Numbered from the stretch's first letter, positions 1 to 11,670 are shown. The stretch is 64,000 nt of DNA from Eleusine coracana subsp. coracana (GCA_032690845.1 CM064431.1:26852300-26916299); one strand, 5' to 3'. Made by a program: numbers and translations. Notes: a model not told the origin generated them from the sequence alone.

Positions 1-131
1 TAGACGTACTGATCGGACTGTTCGGTCACTGTCTGACCGGACCGTTCGGTCACTGTAGGAACGGCTCCTAGAGCCGTTGGCTTCACTGTGCGCTGAAGAT
101 CTCATACTGACCGAACCATCCGGTCAGATTT
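1..131 (-). mobile_element. Outer LTR 'O', left fragment (X-type copia LTR)
   Basis: This is LTR sequence of the same superfamily as the X LTRs. It carries the 19-bp palindrome TGACCGGACCGTCCGGTCA in variant form at 10-28, 34-52 and 108-126. It ends in GATTT at 127-131, which pairs with GACTT at 30310-30314 as an imperfect target-site duplication (one mismatch) of element X. The sequence continues in phase at 30315 with the CT-rich stretch that follows this palindrome in other copies. The LTR therefore predates X. Its other end lies left of the window. Confidence 0.75.
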
Positions 132-935
132 TGTAAGGACCAAAGGCCTACCGAGAGGGGGGGGGGGGTGAGTCGGTTGTCGACCATGAATTCAAATACT
201 TCAATTTCACACCACTAGAACCCGACAAGCGTTGTAACCTAAACAGTTCTAGTAGGCCAAGACCCTATGCATGCTAGTGTTCATGATGCAAAATAAAGCG
301 CGGAAGCTAAACACACTAGCCTATGCAAGCCACAAGTCACCCTACCAACTAGATCACACAATTGCGGAATAGTAAAGAGGGGGTCAAGGAATGCTCATGA
401 TTTTTTCCCGAGGTCTCGGAAGGATGGCGCCTTCCCCTACTCCTCGTTGGACCACTCCTACCGGAGTCCCGGTCCCTCCCGCCACCAAGTAGAGTTCTTG
501 CACACGAGCCTGCAATCACTCCCGGAGTGAAGACACTGTGTGCATCACCGCTGCCACCAAGGCACAAGCTCGCCTCCCTCATGAACTTGCCGGACTCCCA
601 GAGCTGGCACGGGCTCCCACTAGCGATGCCCCTTTCATCGGCAGGCTCAAACCGTGTACATATGTGTGATGACATTCACAACCGATCACGATAGACTCGA
701 TCACCGACACCTAACCGGCCTAGATCTCACCATAGACCAAGAGTAACAACCTAGATCACACCGTCAAGGACACCCTAGTCTTAGATGTGCAAGATCGCTC
801 CTTGTTACTCTCACTAGCACTCTCAAGAGATCCAATATCCTCTCCTAGTGCTCTCCTCTTTTCCTCTTGAACCTTACCAAATGCTCTCAGATATTCCATT
901 GGCCAAAAGAGGTCTCCAAGATCCCAGCAATAAAG

Positions 936-942
936 TTATATA
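936..942 (-). promoter_or_regulatory. TATA box of X 3' LTR
   Basis: Plus-strand TTATATA (minus TATATAA) lies in the same LTR position as 29445-29451 and 63181-63187. In all three copies the first palindrome starts about 55 bp upstream of it on the minus strand. Promoter use is inferred. Confidence 0.6.
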
Positions 943-996
943 GGCTTCTAACCTCCAACTAGCTGTTGCTCCATGAAATCAGCTTTCTGGGCCTAC

Positions 997-1188
997 TGAC
1001 CAGACTGTCCGGTCACTGCCTGACCGGACCATCCAGTCACTGCAATCCCGAGCTCCAACAGCTCTGCCCTTCAAAAAACCTGAACTAATCGGACCGTCCG
1101 GTCCGTTTCTCTCTCTAGTCTAGAAATATTTCGGCGCTGGCTTCCTCGTTGCCCAAGTCCCACTTCTACTGATCGGACCGTCCGGTCA
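997..1188. repeat. Paired palindrome cluster in X 3' LTR
   Basis: Four copies of a 19-bp near-palindrome (consensus TGACCGGACCGTCCGGTCA) start at 997, 1021, 1086 and 1170. The first two form a pair spaced 24 bp start to start. The third has lost the partner that is present in the 28659 LTR. They sit directly upstream of the minus-strand TATA, that is in U3. Confidence 0.85.
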
Positions 1189-1261
1189 CTAGAACTTCCC
1201 AGACTTGGCAGTTTCCTCGCTGCTCGCTGTAGTCTCCGTACAAAACCTCTTAGTGACCGTA

Positions 1262-2827
1262 TGTTGACTTTTGCTAAGTCATACTAATAAATCATCACTG
1301 GCAAGGTGCCATAAATGCTTCATTAATATGTCCTAGAGCCAATTAGGTAAAATCCGCAAGCGCACAGAAAATACCGTTGTAGCATTTCACGCGGAAGTAT
1401 TTAAGGTATCGTATTTGTTTATCCCAAAGGAAGGCAATGAATAAGAAGGCTTACTTATGCACATATTTACATTGTGAATTGATAAGGATTATCTAACCAA
1501 GGCATGCAAGCAATGGATAATGACGAGGTAGTGTGACACACAGAAGATTCTATCTCAAATATAAATAAATAAATAAAGCCAAGTGGAGAAAGAACTAAGC
1601 TGAGCTACTCTTACAGTACTTTCATATACAGTTGTATTGCCAAAGTTCTATACACATACACGCTTATACTCAGGTTCAACAGTTATTAACATAACACTTC
1701 AGGCACGGACCTACCCTGCATCCACAGGCGACTTCCGCCAAGAGCCTACGCACTAGCCTAGCGTGGAGGAGTTCAAAGGACGGACAGGGCTATCACCACC
1801 TGCTGCCTACATCAGCTAACCGGTAGACTAACGAATAATTGATGCAAATCAATTATCCAAGTACCATACTTGCATAATCAAAGAGCACTCTACTCCTCTA
1901 TGGTTATATTAACGAAGCAGAGCTATCATATAAATATGATCACCAAACCCATGTCATGTCATAACAATGAATCCTAAGCATAAAGACTATGTCATATAAA
2001 TTAGACTATAGTGACGGTATATAACAAGCATGACAATAGTAGTATAATAAATATAAACTACTATCACACAAGTGGGCTATACTATCACATATATGGATCA
2101 CAATATCAAACAAGAAACTCATGACCCAAACACAACTATATGAAAAGATGATATTTATTAAATAGAGCAAAGTCTTACAAAAGGAAAATGATACAAGCGC
2201 CATACCAATTTCTCCAAGAGAAGACTTGAAGAACTAGAGAGCTCTAGACTCAGCCTAACTCCACTAAGACTTGAGAACAACTAAGTAGCAAGAGAAGGAA
2301 ATCTTCTTGTGGTGTGTGTGTGAGTGTAAAGCCACACCCTCCTATTTATAGCCTCTATAGGTCGGCAAAGGAGAGTAACCGCCAAGAATATCCCTGCCCA
2401 CCGCCTTCAGGAATCAACCAGGAGCCTCCATGTGCAAGTCCAGGAGGAAAGGCCGCATGCCTGGGTCGGCCGACCTTGGGGGGTCGCCCGACCTGTGGCT
2501 AGGCCCTCCAGGGTTGTGCTTCCTCAGGGTGGCTTCCAGGTGGGTCCTCATCCCATATGTCAGGGTAGTTTTGTGTGTTTCTTTGGTGTGGTACTGAAAA
2601 TGAGCCCTTCAATCCATGGGATGTCCAGTTGGCGCTCTCTCATTGGTCGAAAGTGTGTTTCTTTGCCTTTTGGGTGTGTTTCCTTCATATTTCCTCCTGC
2701 ATGCAAATAATTCCCAAATACAAGTGGAACTACATTATTGTAAACATATATGCGTGTATAAAATGCCAAGTTCTCCTTTATTTGAGCATAGTTAATAGAT
2801 GAAAATGGTACTTAATAGCTGTCAACA
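1262..2827 (+). mobile_element. Solo LTR inside X 3' LTR
   Basis: A 1566-bp unit begins TGTTGAC and ends GTCAACA, with perfect 5-bp duplications CCGTA at 1257-1261 and 2828-2832. No coding region, primer site or second LTR lies inside, so it is best read as a solo LTR left by unequal recombination. A plus-strand TATA-like CTATTTATAG lies near 2342. It interrupts an X-type palindrome (TGACCGTA before it, CCGTACAGTCCGGTCA after it). The family is not assigned. Confidence 0.82.
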
Positions 2828-3350
2828 CCGTACAGTCCGGTCACCTCTGAACCCTCTGTCTGGTCACTTCGTCCAGAAGCTGAAACTTGTTGTCCTCGCT
2901 TGACTTCGTTTCTCGGCTTCCCCGAACAGCTCCTTGGCTTCTCCACTATCACCTAGTGGTTGTGATTTCACCGAGCAACCTTGCACATCACCGACTAGAC
3001 ATGACCTAAGACAATGACCTAGACCTCCTTGATAGTCCAGTTTTTCCTATGGACCCAAAGCCCTAACAACTAGACCAGTGTTCCCAACACTTGCTCTATT
3101 GCTTGTCCTTAGCTTTGATCCATCTCCATCAACCCTTGGACTCTATCAAGATCACCAAGCCTTCAATCTTGTGATCATTGTCATCAATCACCAAGGCAAC
3201 CATCATCCATATGATTTGTAGTAGAGATTAGTGAAGGTTCCTACATAGACAACACTCATGTAGATATTAGCCCACAATTTCATAGTTATCATCTATCACC
3301 AAAACATCCATACCTCAGGGATTCCATCATCAATGGTCATGAAGTTTACA

Positions 3351-3366
3351 ATCTTCCCCTTTTTGG
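3351..3366 (-). other. Polypurine tract of X
   Basis: On the minus strand the sequence immediately before the 3' LTR is CACCAAAAAGGGGAAGAT, a purine-rich plus-strand primer. It fixes the orientation of X and the inner edge of the LTR at 3350. Confidence 0.8.
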
Positions 3367-3763
3367 TGATTGATGACAACCACTACTTAACATAATCTTA
3401 ACAAGAAAACAACAGGGCTAAAAAAGCTACACTACGATCAAGAGGAACCACAAAGGCATAAAGAGAGAAACGCACAATGTCCTACTCAATCAATCATCTA
3501 GAGCTTAAAAGGAAAAGAGAGAAAAGCACCCTCTAGATGATAATGCATGCATGTCATGGAAATATATTAAAGAAAAGCATAAAGACATGCAAATGCAAGA
3601 CATGAATGATGAGATGCAACAGGATAGGCATGAACATGCAAGGAATTAAAGAACAGAATTAAAGAACAAGTACTCATCATCATGGCAACATAGACAGGCA
3701 AATAGGATAAAAAAAAGGAACAAGCACTGCATATGAAAATAAACCAAGTGAGAACAAGCACTG
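3367..3763. other. X 3' untranslated stretch
   Basis: A-rich sequence between the second ORF of X and its polypurine tract. Only short chance ORFs are present and no further feature was recognised. Confidence 0.5.
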
Positions 3764-3987
3764 CTATCTCTGAAGCTCTGCCTGTCCTCTGATGACCTCC
3801 ATCATCTGACGTCTATCCTCTATTGAGCATCTGATGAACTCACCCAGGCGTCCTGCAAGCGCTGTCACTATGATACCGTCCTCTGACTGAGTGCCCGTCG
3901 GCTGGGGAGGTGCTCCTGTAGTGGCTGACTCAGGAACCACCGTCTCTGGATGAGCTGCCTGCTCGTGAGTGATTGGCGGTGAGTCCT
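3764..3987 (-). pseudogene. X second ORF, C-terminal piece (separated by Y)
   Basis: This minus-strand reading frame ends at 3764 and runs into the left edge of Y. It encodes a Pro/Thr-rich segment followed by a helical stretch (IRCSIEDRRQMMEVIRGQAE). The N-terminal parts lie beyond Y at 13245-14529. The junction is supported by the Y target-site duplication GTCCT/CTCCT (one mismatch). An in-frame stop at the end of the 13264-13485 piece means the joined frame is already broken. No function can be assigned. It probably belongs to the plant-retroelement ORF class described for the larger piece. Confidence 0.6.
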
Positions 3988-5216
3988 TGTTGGCACTTCC
4001 CAAGTGCCCCTTTTATATGTGAATATTACCTCAATTAGAGCATAATTGATACTAATTTAGGCCATTTACCTGTGATATCATCTATATATTTGTATATGCG
4101 TTGTTTTGGAGCTTTATTGCACAAACAGGTAAAATTGGTGATTAAAGTGATGCTGGAGAGGACAAGAGTCCAGAACCGACAAAAAGCACTGAAGAAGTGA
4201 CCGAGGCCCATTCTACATGTTTATGGAAGTTTATCTGTGCAAGACACTTGAAGATATTTGTCTAGAAGATTTATGGAACTTCAAAAAGATTTATGGAACT
4301 TCAAGATCTCGACGTGTAGTACAAGACTTTATCTCGAAGGAAAAGGCCCACATGGCAGCTGTGTAGGCCATCTCGACGGGGATGAATCTTACTCTATGTA
4401 TCTCAAGGATAATTGAATATGTTGATGATGGTTTTGGTGATTTGTCTATCTTGATTCTATAATCATGCATGTGCTTATTCCAATTGTTTAGTTCTAGGCT
4501 AAGTAAGTAGATATTATCTTGATCGTAGTGATTAGGATAGTATTCGGATATTGTATTGATTATGGTTGTTTGATGATGCTAGTAGTGTGGTTTAGCGGTG
4601 ACAGCACTAAGCCCGCGCAGCACTATTGGATAGTTGAGTAGGGTAAGATACTCGCGCGATTAAGGGTTTCCTCTCGGCAGCGATAAATCGGGAGCCGCTC
4701 GGAAAGCAGGGCGGTCTTATTCATTATAGGTTTTCATTGATCTATGTAATTACCCATTATGATGCTATTATTAGACTTTCTGGTTATGATCTCACTAGTA
4801 GATATCTGGTTACTCACTTAACAACATAGGCTTACAAGGCATCTGGCGCACTTTGGCTTAGATTCACTAGTGTGCCGATCGGCTCAACTCCTGCGTCGAT
4901 CAGCGCAACAACAGATTCACTATCTAGCGCACTTTGACTTAGTTTTACCAGTGTGCCGATCGGCTCAACTCCTGCATCGATCGGCGCAACAACAGATTTA
5001 CTATCTGGCGCACCTTTGCGCTGGCCAGTCTCCCCCTCATGCAACCGAAACTCGACAGTAGCCTTGACTAGATCTTTTACTGTTAACTTTGTTTAATCAT
5101 CCCTAAGGTCCTAGTGGATTTGATAAACCTTGGAATACTCAATTCAAGGGAAAAAGTGCTACAATCGTACACCGTCCTCTTGCGGTATATAAGTGGGTGC
5201 GTAGGTATGACCAACA
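3988..5216 (+). repeat. Y 5' LTR (with two internal deletions)
   Basis: Begins TGTTGGCACTTCC and ends CCAACA. Compared with the 3' LTR it lacks about 61 bp between AGAAGT direct repeats (after about 4195) and about 270 bp after GGCAGCTG near 4362. The second deletion removes the TATAAATA present at 12238 in the 3' LTR. Palindrome pairs start at cores 4875/4896 and 4956/4977. Confidence 0.85.
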
Positions 5217-5229
5217 AGCATCTATTTTC

Positions 5230-5249
5230 TGGCGCCATTGTCGGGGACC
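5230..5249 (+). other. Primer-binding site of Y
   Basis: TGGCGCCATTGTCGGGGACC starts 13 nt after the LTR end. The TGGCGCC...GGGGA form is typical of Athila-clade primer sites, which are usually matched to tRNA-Asp. Confidence 0.75.
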
Positions 5250-5345
5250 ATAGCAGGTTTTTAAACATTGTTTGATCTATTAGTGTTTAGTCATTGTGCT
5301 TTACTTGTCTCTCTAGTACATATATTCTGTTAAGTGAAACTAATA

Positions 5346-7693
5346 GGTATGGACGGTCCTAAGTCAAACAAACCCGTTAATTACGCCGATGATCCAGAAA
5401 GACTCTTTCACAAGAAGAGAACAGCGGAGAAGAGAAGCAAGTCACTTGGAGATTTAGCTGGAGAAGCAGTCCGCGCAACATCTCAAGTATTATTCATAAG
5501 GGAAGACCCTGTTCAAGAGCAAGAAGAAGAGGAGATGGGAGAGGTACCAATGGTTAATCGTCTAAGCCACAATTAACTAGTATTGTCAAGACAGATTTCC
5601 AAGAAGCTCAAGATCAACTTTCGTATCAATTGGAGAGATATGTTGGAATAGTGGCGCAACAACCGTTCACAGGTTCGGAAGATCCCAATCATCACTTGCA
5701 ACACTTTCTTGAGGTTTGCAGCACATTCAAGATAGCGGGATTGACAGGAGACCAAGCACGTGTGCGGCTGTTCCCCTTCTCTCTAGTTGGACGCCCCAAG
5801 CAATGGTACAATGGATTGGAAAACCTAGCAAAAACGGTGTGGAACATGTTAGCAGCTGAATTCTTGGCCAAATACTTCCCTCCTGGTAAGACTCAACCTT
5901 TGAAAAATAAGATTCTTGGATTTACACAGAATATTGATGAGAGCATTGGAGAAGTATGGGAAAGATACAATGAATATATGGACGCATGCCCTCATCATGG
6001 TCTGACGGTTGGAGAAGCCGTTGAGAAGTTCTACATAGGATTGAATCTTTTATCACGTCAACACTTGGACGCCTCAGCTGCAGGATCATTCATATCAAAA
6101 ACCCCCACCAAAGCTAAGAATTTGATCAAGTTGCTAGTTGAAAATCAATCGTGGGATGGTGAGAGAAGCTCAAAGAATTTGCAACCTTCAAAAGGAGTAG
6201 GAGAGAGTGTGATTGAGAAGATTCAGGAAGACTTGATTATAGATCACCTCGATGCTATTCAAAGGAGGTTGGACAATAATCTTCATATCGATAAGGAAGA
6301 GACACTCAAGCTAGCAGAATCACGCTCCACATGTAGTGAGTGTGGAGAATTCGGTCATGTGCAGAAAGATTGCCCTGAAGAGATGAAGATGCTAGAATAT
6401 ATGAAGAATAGTGGATGGAAGCCCCAATATCAGCAACAAAGGAGTTCTTTCTCTCCTAGTTCGTCCATGTAAAATTCTATCCCACTTCGTCTCCAATGTC
6501 ATGAGTTCTTCCAAGCTCAAGAGAAGATCAACAAGGACAATCAAGCTAAATTCAAGGAAATTGATCGTCTCCTTGAGGGAATTAATGACAAGGTGATAGA
6601 AATTAGGAGCTCCAATGAGCAGATTTTGAAGCATACCAAGATTATGGAGCAACAGATAGGACAGCTATCACAAGCCATTCAAGGCAACAAAGGGGCTATT
6701 CCTGGTAATACGATGTCTGCAGAACAGTTGAAGGCAATAACTACGTGGTCAGGAAAGCAAACAGAAGACCCAGAGAACTCTGCGGGAGTAAGGAAGCCCT
6801 GCGCCGATCAGCGCAACGATCCTGTCGGCACTGATCGGCTCCCTAAAAGCGCCGATCGACGCGAGGAGGAGGTTGACCTCTCTGGTCTGAAAATGGGCGT
6901 GGAGACAGAAGAGCATGGCCCTGCCATGTTCCTGGATACTCAATTACTAACAAAGACAGAAAGAGCATAGCAACACGACGAGCAATTTGCAAGGTTCATC
7001 AATATTATGACGAAGCTTTACATCAATGTCCCTTTTGTTGACGCTATCCAAGTTCCCACCTATGCCAAGTACATTAAGGACATGATGCAAAACAAGAAGT
7101 CTCTAGTTTCTGAGGAGGTTGTGAAGGTCACTAAGGAGCTAACGACGGCAATCAATGATGTTGCACTGGAGAAGAAACCCGACCCTGGATCACCAAGCAT
7201 CAAATGCATGATTGGAACAAGGATATTTGATAGGTGCTTGTGCGATCTTGGAGCAAGTGTAAGTGTTATGCCCCGTCATATATTCACAAGTCTCAATTTG
7301 CCTGAATTAGAGCATACGGGTATGTGTTTGGAGTTAGCCGATCAATCGGTACGCTTCCCTGATGGAATTGCTGAGGTTGTGCCTGTTCAAATTGGAGATC
7401 ATATCGTCCCTGTTGATTTTATTATGCTTGATATGGATAAGAGGACGAGGACCCCGATTATCTTAGGCATACCCTTCTTGAGGACAGCAAAGGCAAGTAT
7501 TGATGTTGGGAGTGGTGAGATAAGCTTCGATATAAGTGGGACTCCCTACTCTTTCAAATTTCGCCCAAAGGGAGAAGAGTGTCAGTCTATTGATGAAGTG
7601 AAGAGATACAAGACACTATGGCAACGTGGCGTCGAAAGCAATTGGAGGGGATGTATGGATAGGTCGTCCAAGCTATATGAACCATGGAGATAA
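5346..7693 (+). pseudogene. Y gag-protease polyprotein (broken)
   Basis: The Athila-type gag starts near ATG 5346. It shifts frame near 5560-5575, continues through 5630-6472, and stays in one frame to 7693 except for in-frame stops TAA at 6470 and TAG at 6968. The capsid-like part shows QPFTGSEDPNHHLQHFLEVC and a CPHHGL motif. A CCHC zinc knuckle (CSECGEFGHVQKDC) lies near 6334-6375. The linker KAITTWSGK is an Athila hallmark. The retropepsin has the active-site segment CDLGASVSVMP near 7241-7270 and a conserved PIILGIPFL strand near 7450-7485. Both stops are consistent with C-to-T changes in CAA/CAG. A palindrome pair interrupts the variable linker at 6831/6852, encoding RRSA-like peptides. 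The product would build virus-like particles, but this copy is dead. Confidence 0.85.
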
Positions 7694-7703
7694 GAGAACC
7701 TTG

Positions 7704-7739
7704 TAGTGTCGCGGCCTCACATCCCGCACCGCGACACTA
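7704..7739 (+). other. Hairpin just after the gag-protease stop
   Basis: TAGTGTCGCGG is followed 14 nt later by its exact reverse complement CCGCGACACTA, giving an 11-bp perfect stem starting 11 nt after the stop codon. It could structure the genomic RNA or mark a processing point. Its function is unknown. Confidence 0.6.
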
Positions 7740-8913
7740 AGGATTGATTGTTTGCGGGGAGGTCAAGCTCTTTGACCTCTAAATAACTAGAGCGCTCTTA
7801 GGACACAACCCAATGATCGGGGGATTTAGAAGTTGTTTAGTGCTTGTGGGAGGGCAACCCATTTCACTTAGTTAATTAGTGCTGGCCGGGAGGGCAACCC
7901 GGTGTTTTTAATTTGCTTGCTTGTGATAAAAACAATCTCACGAATAAAAAAAATGAAAAAGTGTGTGCTTAATTCTGATGTGCTCTTGCGTTGTCTGTTT
8001 ATTCGTGCAAAACTGTGTATATACATACTGTAGACTAACAATGTAGGAATATAAAAAAAAAGACCAAAAATAGGAAAGAACAGAGCCTGTGTCGATCGGC
8101 GTACTTCTGCGCCGATCGATGCATTATTGCCTAGGTCAGGACGAAAGGTTGACGATGCCCAGAATTGAAGGGGTGCTAAAAATCAACCAGCACAGCAATT
8201 TTCAGAGACGGAGCTATTTTCAAGGTACTCAAAAATCTTTTTGAATTAATTTTTGTGTGCAAAATGGTTGCTAAATGACGCAGGAAAGGATGAAGAGCAA
8301 CATCTAGCAAAGAAGCGAGGGGCCAGGAGCAAAAGTGGACGTCGCGCCGATCGGCGCGGGTCAGCGCCGTTCGGTGCGGTCACCAGATGAGCCCCGCTAT
8401 GTGTGTCAATACTACAGAAACATTGGAAAAAGTGGAAAATTAGGTGAAAGTGATGAACACGAGACATTAGGATCAGTGCCGGACCAAAAGACGAGGTGCA
8501 AGGACTTGCACCGATCGGCACCGTTCTGCGCCGATTGGCGCAGGTACCCATGAGGTTCCCAAATGGGTGACAAAGGCGATAGGCGTTGATTTTGATGAAT
8601 AGGTATGATTATTATGCAGGTGTGCAGTGGAGAGGAGACACGAAATTGACCAAAAGCTGAAAAAGAGACGGTGCGCCGATCGGCGCGGGCCCGCGCCGAT
8701 TAGCGCAGCCAACAAGACATCGGGATTCCATGCTGTTCCCCTGCCAACCAACATGATGTACCGGGAAGCAACATGAAGAATGCGAATTAAGTGCCAGAGT
8801 GGTCAGAGCACTCAAAATTTGAATTGTGTCGATTGGCGCACTGCCGTGCCGATCGTTGCGCTCTCAAATTTTGAAACTTTTTGGCGGTTCCTTCTCCTGG
8901 AAGTTTCCCACAT
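7740..8913 (+). other. Y noncoding stretch rich in palindrome pairs
   Basis: In an autonomous Athila element this position would hold the pol genes, but no pol motif is present. Five palindrome pairs have cores at 8092/8112, 8347/8367, 8511/8531, 8676/8696 and 8829/8849, all 20 bp apart. Apparent ORFs here are generated largely by the palindromes (APIGA and RRSA peptides) and are not credible genes. Confidence 0.65.
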
Positions 8914-8920
8914 TATAAAA
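8914..8920 (+). promoter_or_regulatory. Internal TATA box upstream of Y second ORF
   Basis: TATAAAA followed by GAGAGGCC lies about 97 bp before the likely start codon at 9017, a normal spacing for a plant promoter. It could give the second ORF its own transcript. Activity is inferred only. Confidence 0.5.
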
Positions 8921-9016
8921 GAGAGGCCGGGCGCCCCCAATTTGGCACACTATCCTGGTAATCTCTTCACCTTCTCCACTACCCATGATCTCGCACACTG
9001 TCCGCAATTTTCGCAG

Positions 9017-10547
9017 ATGGATCATCTTCGCTCCTCCGTCAGCAAGTTGGGAAAGAGGCTACACCGGGGAAGCAGTTCCGACAGCAGAAGCGAGTCGAGC
9101 GGTGACTCCTCGACGAGGGGTGGCTCCGTCGCTCGCGATGACATGTCGGTGGGTGGTGTATCCACCGGCTCGGCGGCAGCAACATACGAAATCCATGCCC
9201 GCCACTCCGTCTCCGGTGCGTCCCTTCCAACGGGGCGTGCTACGAGGAGCCAAACGGCGGCAAGCCGTGGGGTTCCCACATCACCACCACCGCCAGCATA
9301 CGTGCCGCGCACGATGGAGGAGGGCTTCACCCTCCGAAGCGCGGAGGAACATCGACATGTGGGAGGACTTAAGGAGGATGCTAGACAACCTCGGCTGGGT
9401 GGATTTTCACCTCCTCCCCATGGACTACAACCACGACGTCGTCACGGAGGTTGCCTCTACGATGAGGCTTGGCACCGACGACTACAGCAACGAGGCCGTC
9501 AACTTCCGCGTCCGTGACGTCAGCTACACGGTGACCATGGAGGCGGTGGCTCAAGCCTTCGGCTTTGATGCCGACGTCGACGTCGCCGGCATTTTGGGAC
9601 ATGGGGAGTTGGACTCCTTTTGGAGGCGGCTCTCGTTCGTGGAGGAGATGAAGCATGGCAACATCTGCAATCCGACCATTCAAGTCTTCCATCGATGGTT
9701 GACGGCGCGCACATGTGACAATGTCGACTCTAGCAACATCACCGATGCGGACTTACGGTGGCTCTTCAACGCCATCGTGAGCCCGTCTCATTGCAACCTC
9801 ATGTCGGTGATGGTGTGGGGTTGGTTCGACAAAAGGGGCAAGGCAAGCAAGAAGTTGGCCTTCGGGGCCTATCTTCAGCGCCTAGCAGCCCTCGTCTACG
9901 GCGACGATGGACTGGGAGGATGCGACTACAAGTGGGAGTGCACAACGGAGATCGGCGAGAATATGACTCGTGGCAATATTGTCACGGGAAGTGTTCGCGC
10001 CGGCTTCCATGTCGACGGCACCATCATTGGGCTCCCATGTGCGGAGCTAGGAGTCTTCCTTCCTTACAAACTGGAGGGAAGAAATTGGCTTGAGAAAGGT
10101 CTCCTGGAGGGGGGCCGAGTTCTCAAGGACCGCCATGGGCGGGTTCAACAGCCGGACACATCTACAGTAGCCGGCGGCGAGTGGGACTCCTGGGGGTCAC
10201 GCAAGGGGCCTCAACAGTGCAAGTTAGGGTGGAGCGACGCAGCGGGCAGTTCATAGCCCTCTGCGCCGATCGGCGTAGGCGACCCACCGGTCGGTGCACC
10301 CTACTTCAGCACGGGTATCGACTACAGGTACCAAGGACGTGTACCTATGGTGCCTCCTGTGCCCGGTGCAGACTTTTTCGTGCCCATGCAGGGATACCTC
10401 GACAAAAAAATGCACTATATCGAGCGCGTGGAGGAAGCCACGTCCCAATGGAGGGACAACCACGATGTGATGGTGGAGGAGTTCGAGCGACTCAAGGCGT
10501 GGTGCTATGGCTTCGATCAGCCACCGCCTCCACTTTTCGATGACTAG
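9017..10547 (+). pseudogene. Y second ORF, Athila ORF/plant retroelement-associated protein (broken)
   Basis: The likely start is ATG 9017, which follows TTTTCGCAG, a good splice-acceptor-like context. The N-terminus is Ser/Arg-rich and disordered (KLGKRLHRGSSSDS). The frame shifts near 9340 into the frame open to 10253, has one in-frame TAG at 10254, and then continues to 10547. The middle domain (WEDLRRMLDNLGWVDFHLLP, then FRVRDVSYTVTMEAVAQAFG, then ITDADLRWLFNAIV) resembles the conserved proteins carried by Athila-like and other plant LTR elements (Pfam names ATHILA ORF-1 or Transposase_32). A C-terminal helical region (YLDKKMHYIERVEEATSQW) may form a coiled coil. No enzymatic motif is seen, and the role in the element is unknown. 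The family link is from memory of its style, not a search. Confidence 0.65.
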
Positions 10548-11670
10548 AGTGCCTAGGAGTTGGCACTGTATCGGTTTCCCGGTTTGTGTTTTCTTTTATC
10601 TTTTGCAATCTTTTTCTTTATTTGCTTATGTGTGTGTGAGCGGGTTGGGAAACCATGTATCGGCTGTGCTTATTTTCATGCAAGTGTGTTAGTAGTAGTT
10701 TTATTTTCATGCAAGTGTGTGCAAAAATCATCATCATGTATTCGAGTTTTGATCTTAATATAATGGTTGCAGTTATGCTCTTTTAGGAGAATTGAATTCT
10801 TTATTCTTTCTTGAAAAGTGTTGATGAAGACCAAATAATGTTGAGCATTGAATAAAATTTTGAACTTACATTTAATGATTATTCAGCAAATATGTCTTAT
10901 GTGGAGCAATTTTGAGTACCCATGTGCTTCATTTGTGTTGTCCAGTTTGTGATGATAACTTAGTACCAATCTTTTCATAAATAAATTTTCATGTTGTGAA
11001 CTTTGGAATTTATTATTTTCAAGATCCTTACCTACCAATGCCATATTTTGAGCAATGCTCATGAACCTTTGACTTGTAGATAAACATTAAATTGATGGTT
11101 GAGTTCGGTTAGGATTTAATTCTTTTTGGTATGAACTTTACTAAGATGGCAATTCTTTGTGTATCTTTTTCTAGCCTTGAATTACTCATGCAAAAATTCA
11201 ATTCCGCTGAGTACACTACCATAAACCCAAAACATCTTGTTGAGTATCATTCCTTAACCACATCCTATATTTCTGGCTATATTTAATTCTTGAATAAATG
11301 TTGAAGCCAGACAGATCAAATACCAACAAATGTTGGAATTTAGGTTGAGAGCCGATCGGCGCAGCAGAGAAAAAAAAAGGGAGAAACATGAAGTGAAAAA
11401 AAAACTCTGCTGTTTGCTAAGGGACTAGCAAAATTCTAAGTGTGGGGGGATGGTATATGACATGCTTATTCTCGAAATTCATTCTAATATAGCCATGAAT
11501 TATTCCAACCATGTGCAATCTTCCAAGATCAAATTTTTGCTATGCACATGTCCACATATCCAAAGTGTGAGTCCTTTCTTAAATTTTTCTTTCTTAATTG
11601 CCATCTTGATAAGTTTCTATAATTCATACGAAGAATAATCTCCTAGCTTTACAATATATTATTGACTTAG
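10548..11670 (+). other. Y 3' noncoding region with polypurine tract
   Basis: AT-rich sequence without coding signs. A lone palindrome core lies at 11352. A purine tract AAGTGTGGGGGGATGG at 11438-11453 looks like the Athila-type GTGTGGGGG tract but lies about 220 bp before the LTR. The exact plus-strand priming site is uncertain. Confidence 0.55.

Larger units (their letters stand above)
132..3350 (-). repeat. X 3' LTR, interrupted by a solo LTR
   Basis: Begins TGTAAGGACC and ends GTTTACA in plus coordinates, matching the right LTR along its length. Without the 1262-2827 insertion and one TSD copy it is 1648 bp, against 1651 bp for the other LTR. It contains a G homopolymer near 158-169, a minus-strand TATA-like element at 936-942 and palindromes at 997-1015, 1021-1039, 1086-1104 and 1170-1188. 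A fourth palindrome is split by the solo LTR. Confidence 0.88.

Noticed and set aside
349..675. 108-aa ORF in the X LTR, with counterparts at 28917-29203 and 62634-62939
   Set aside because: Frames over the conserved LTR segment. Reading frames and strands differ among the three copies, and the sequence is explained as untranslated LTR.
8246..8815. Several short ORFs on both strands with APIGA/RRSA peptides
   Set aside because: Their similarity to each other comes only from the palindromic DNA motif read in different frames. They have no start context or domain.
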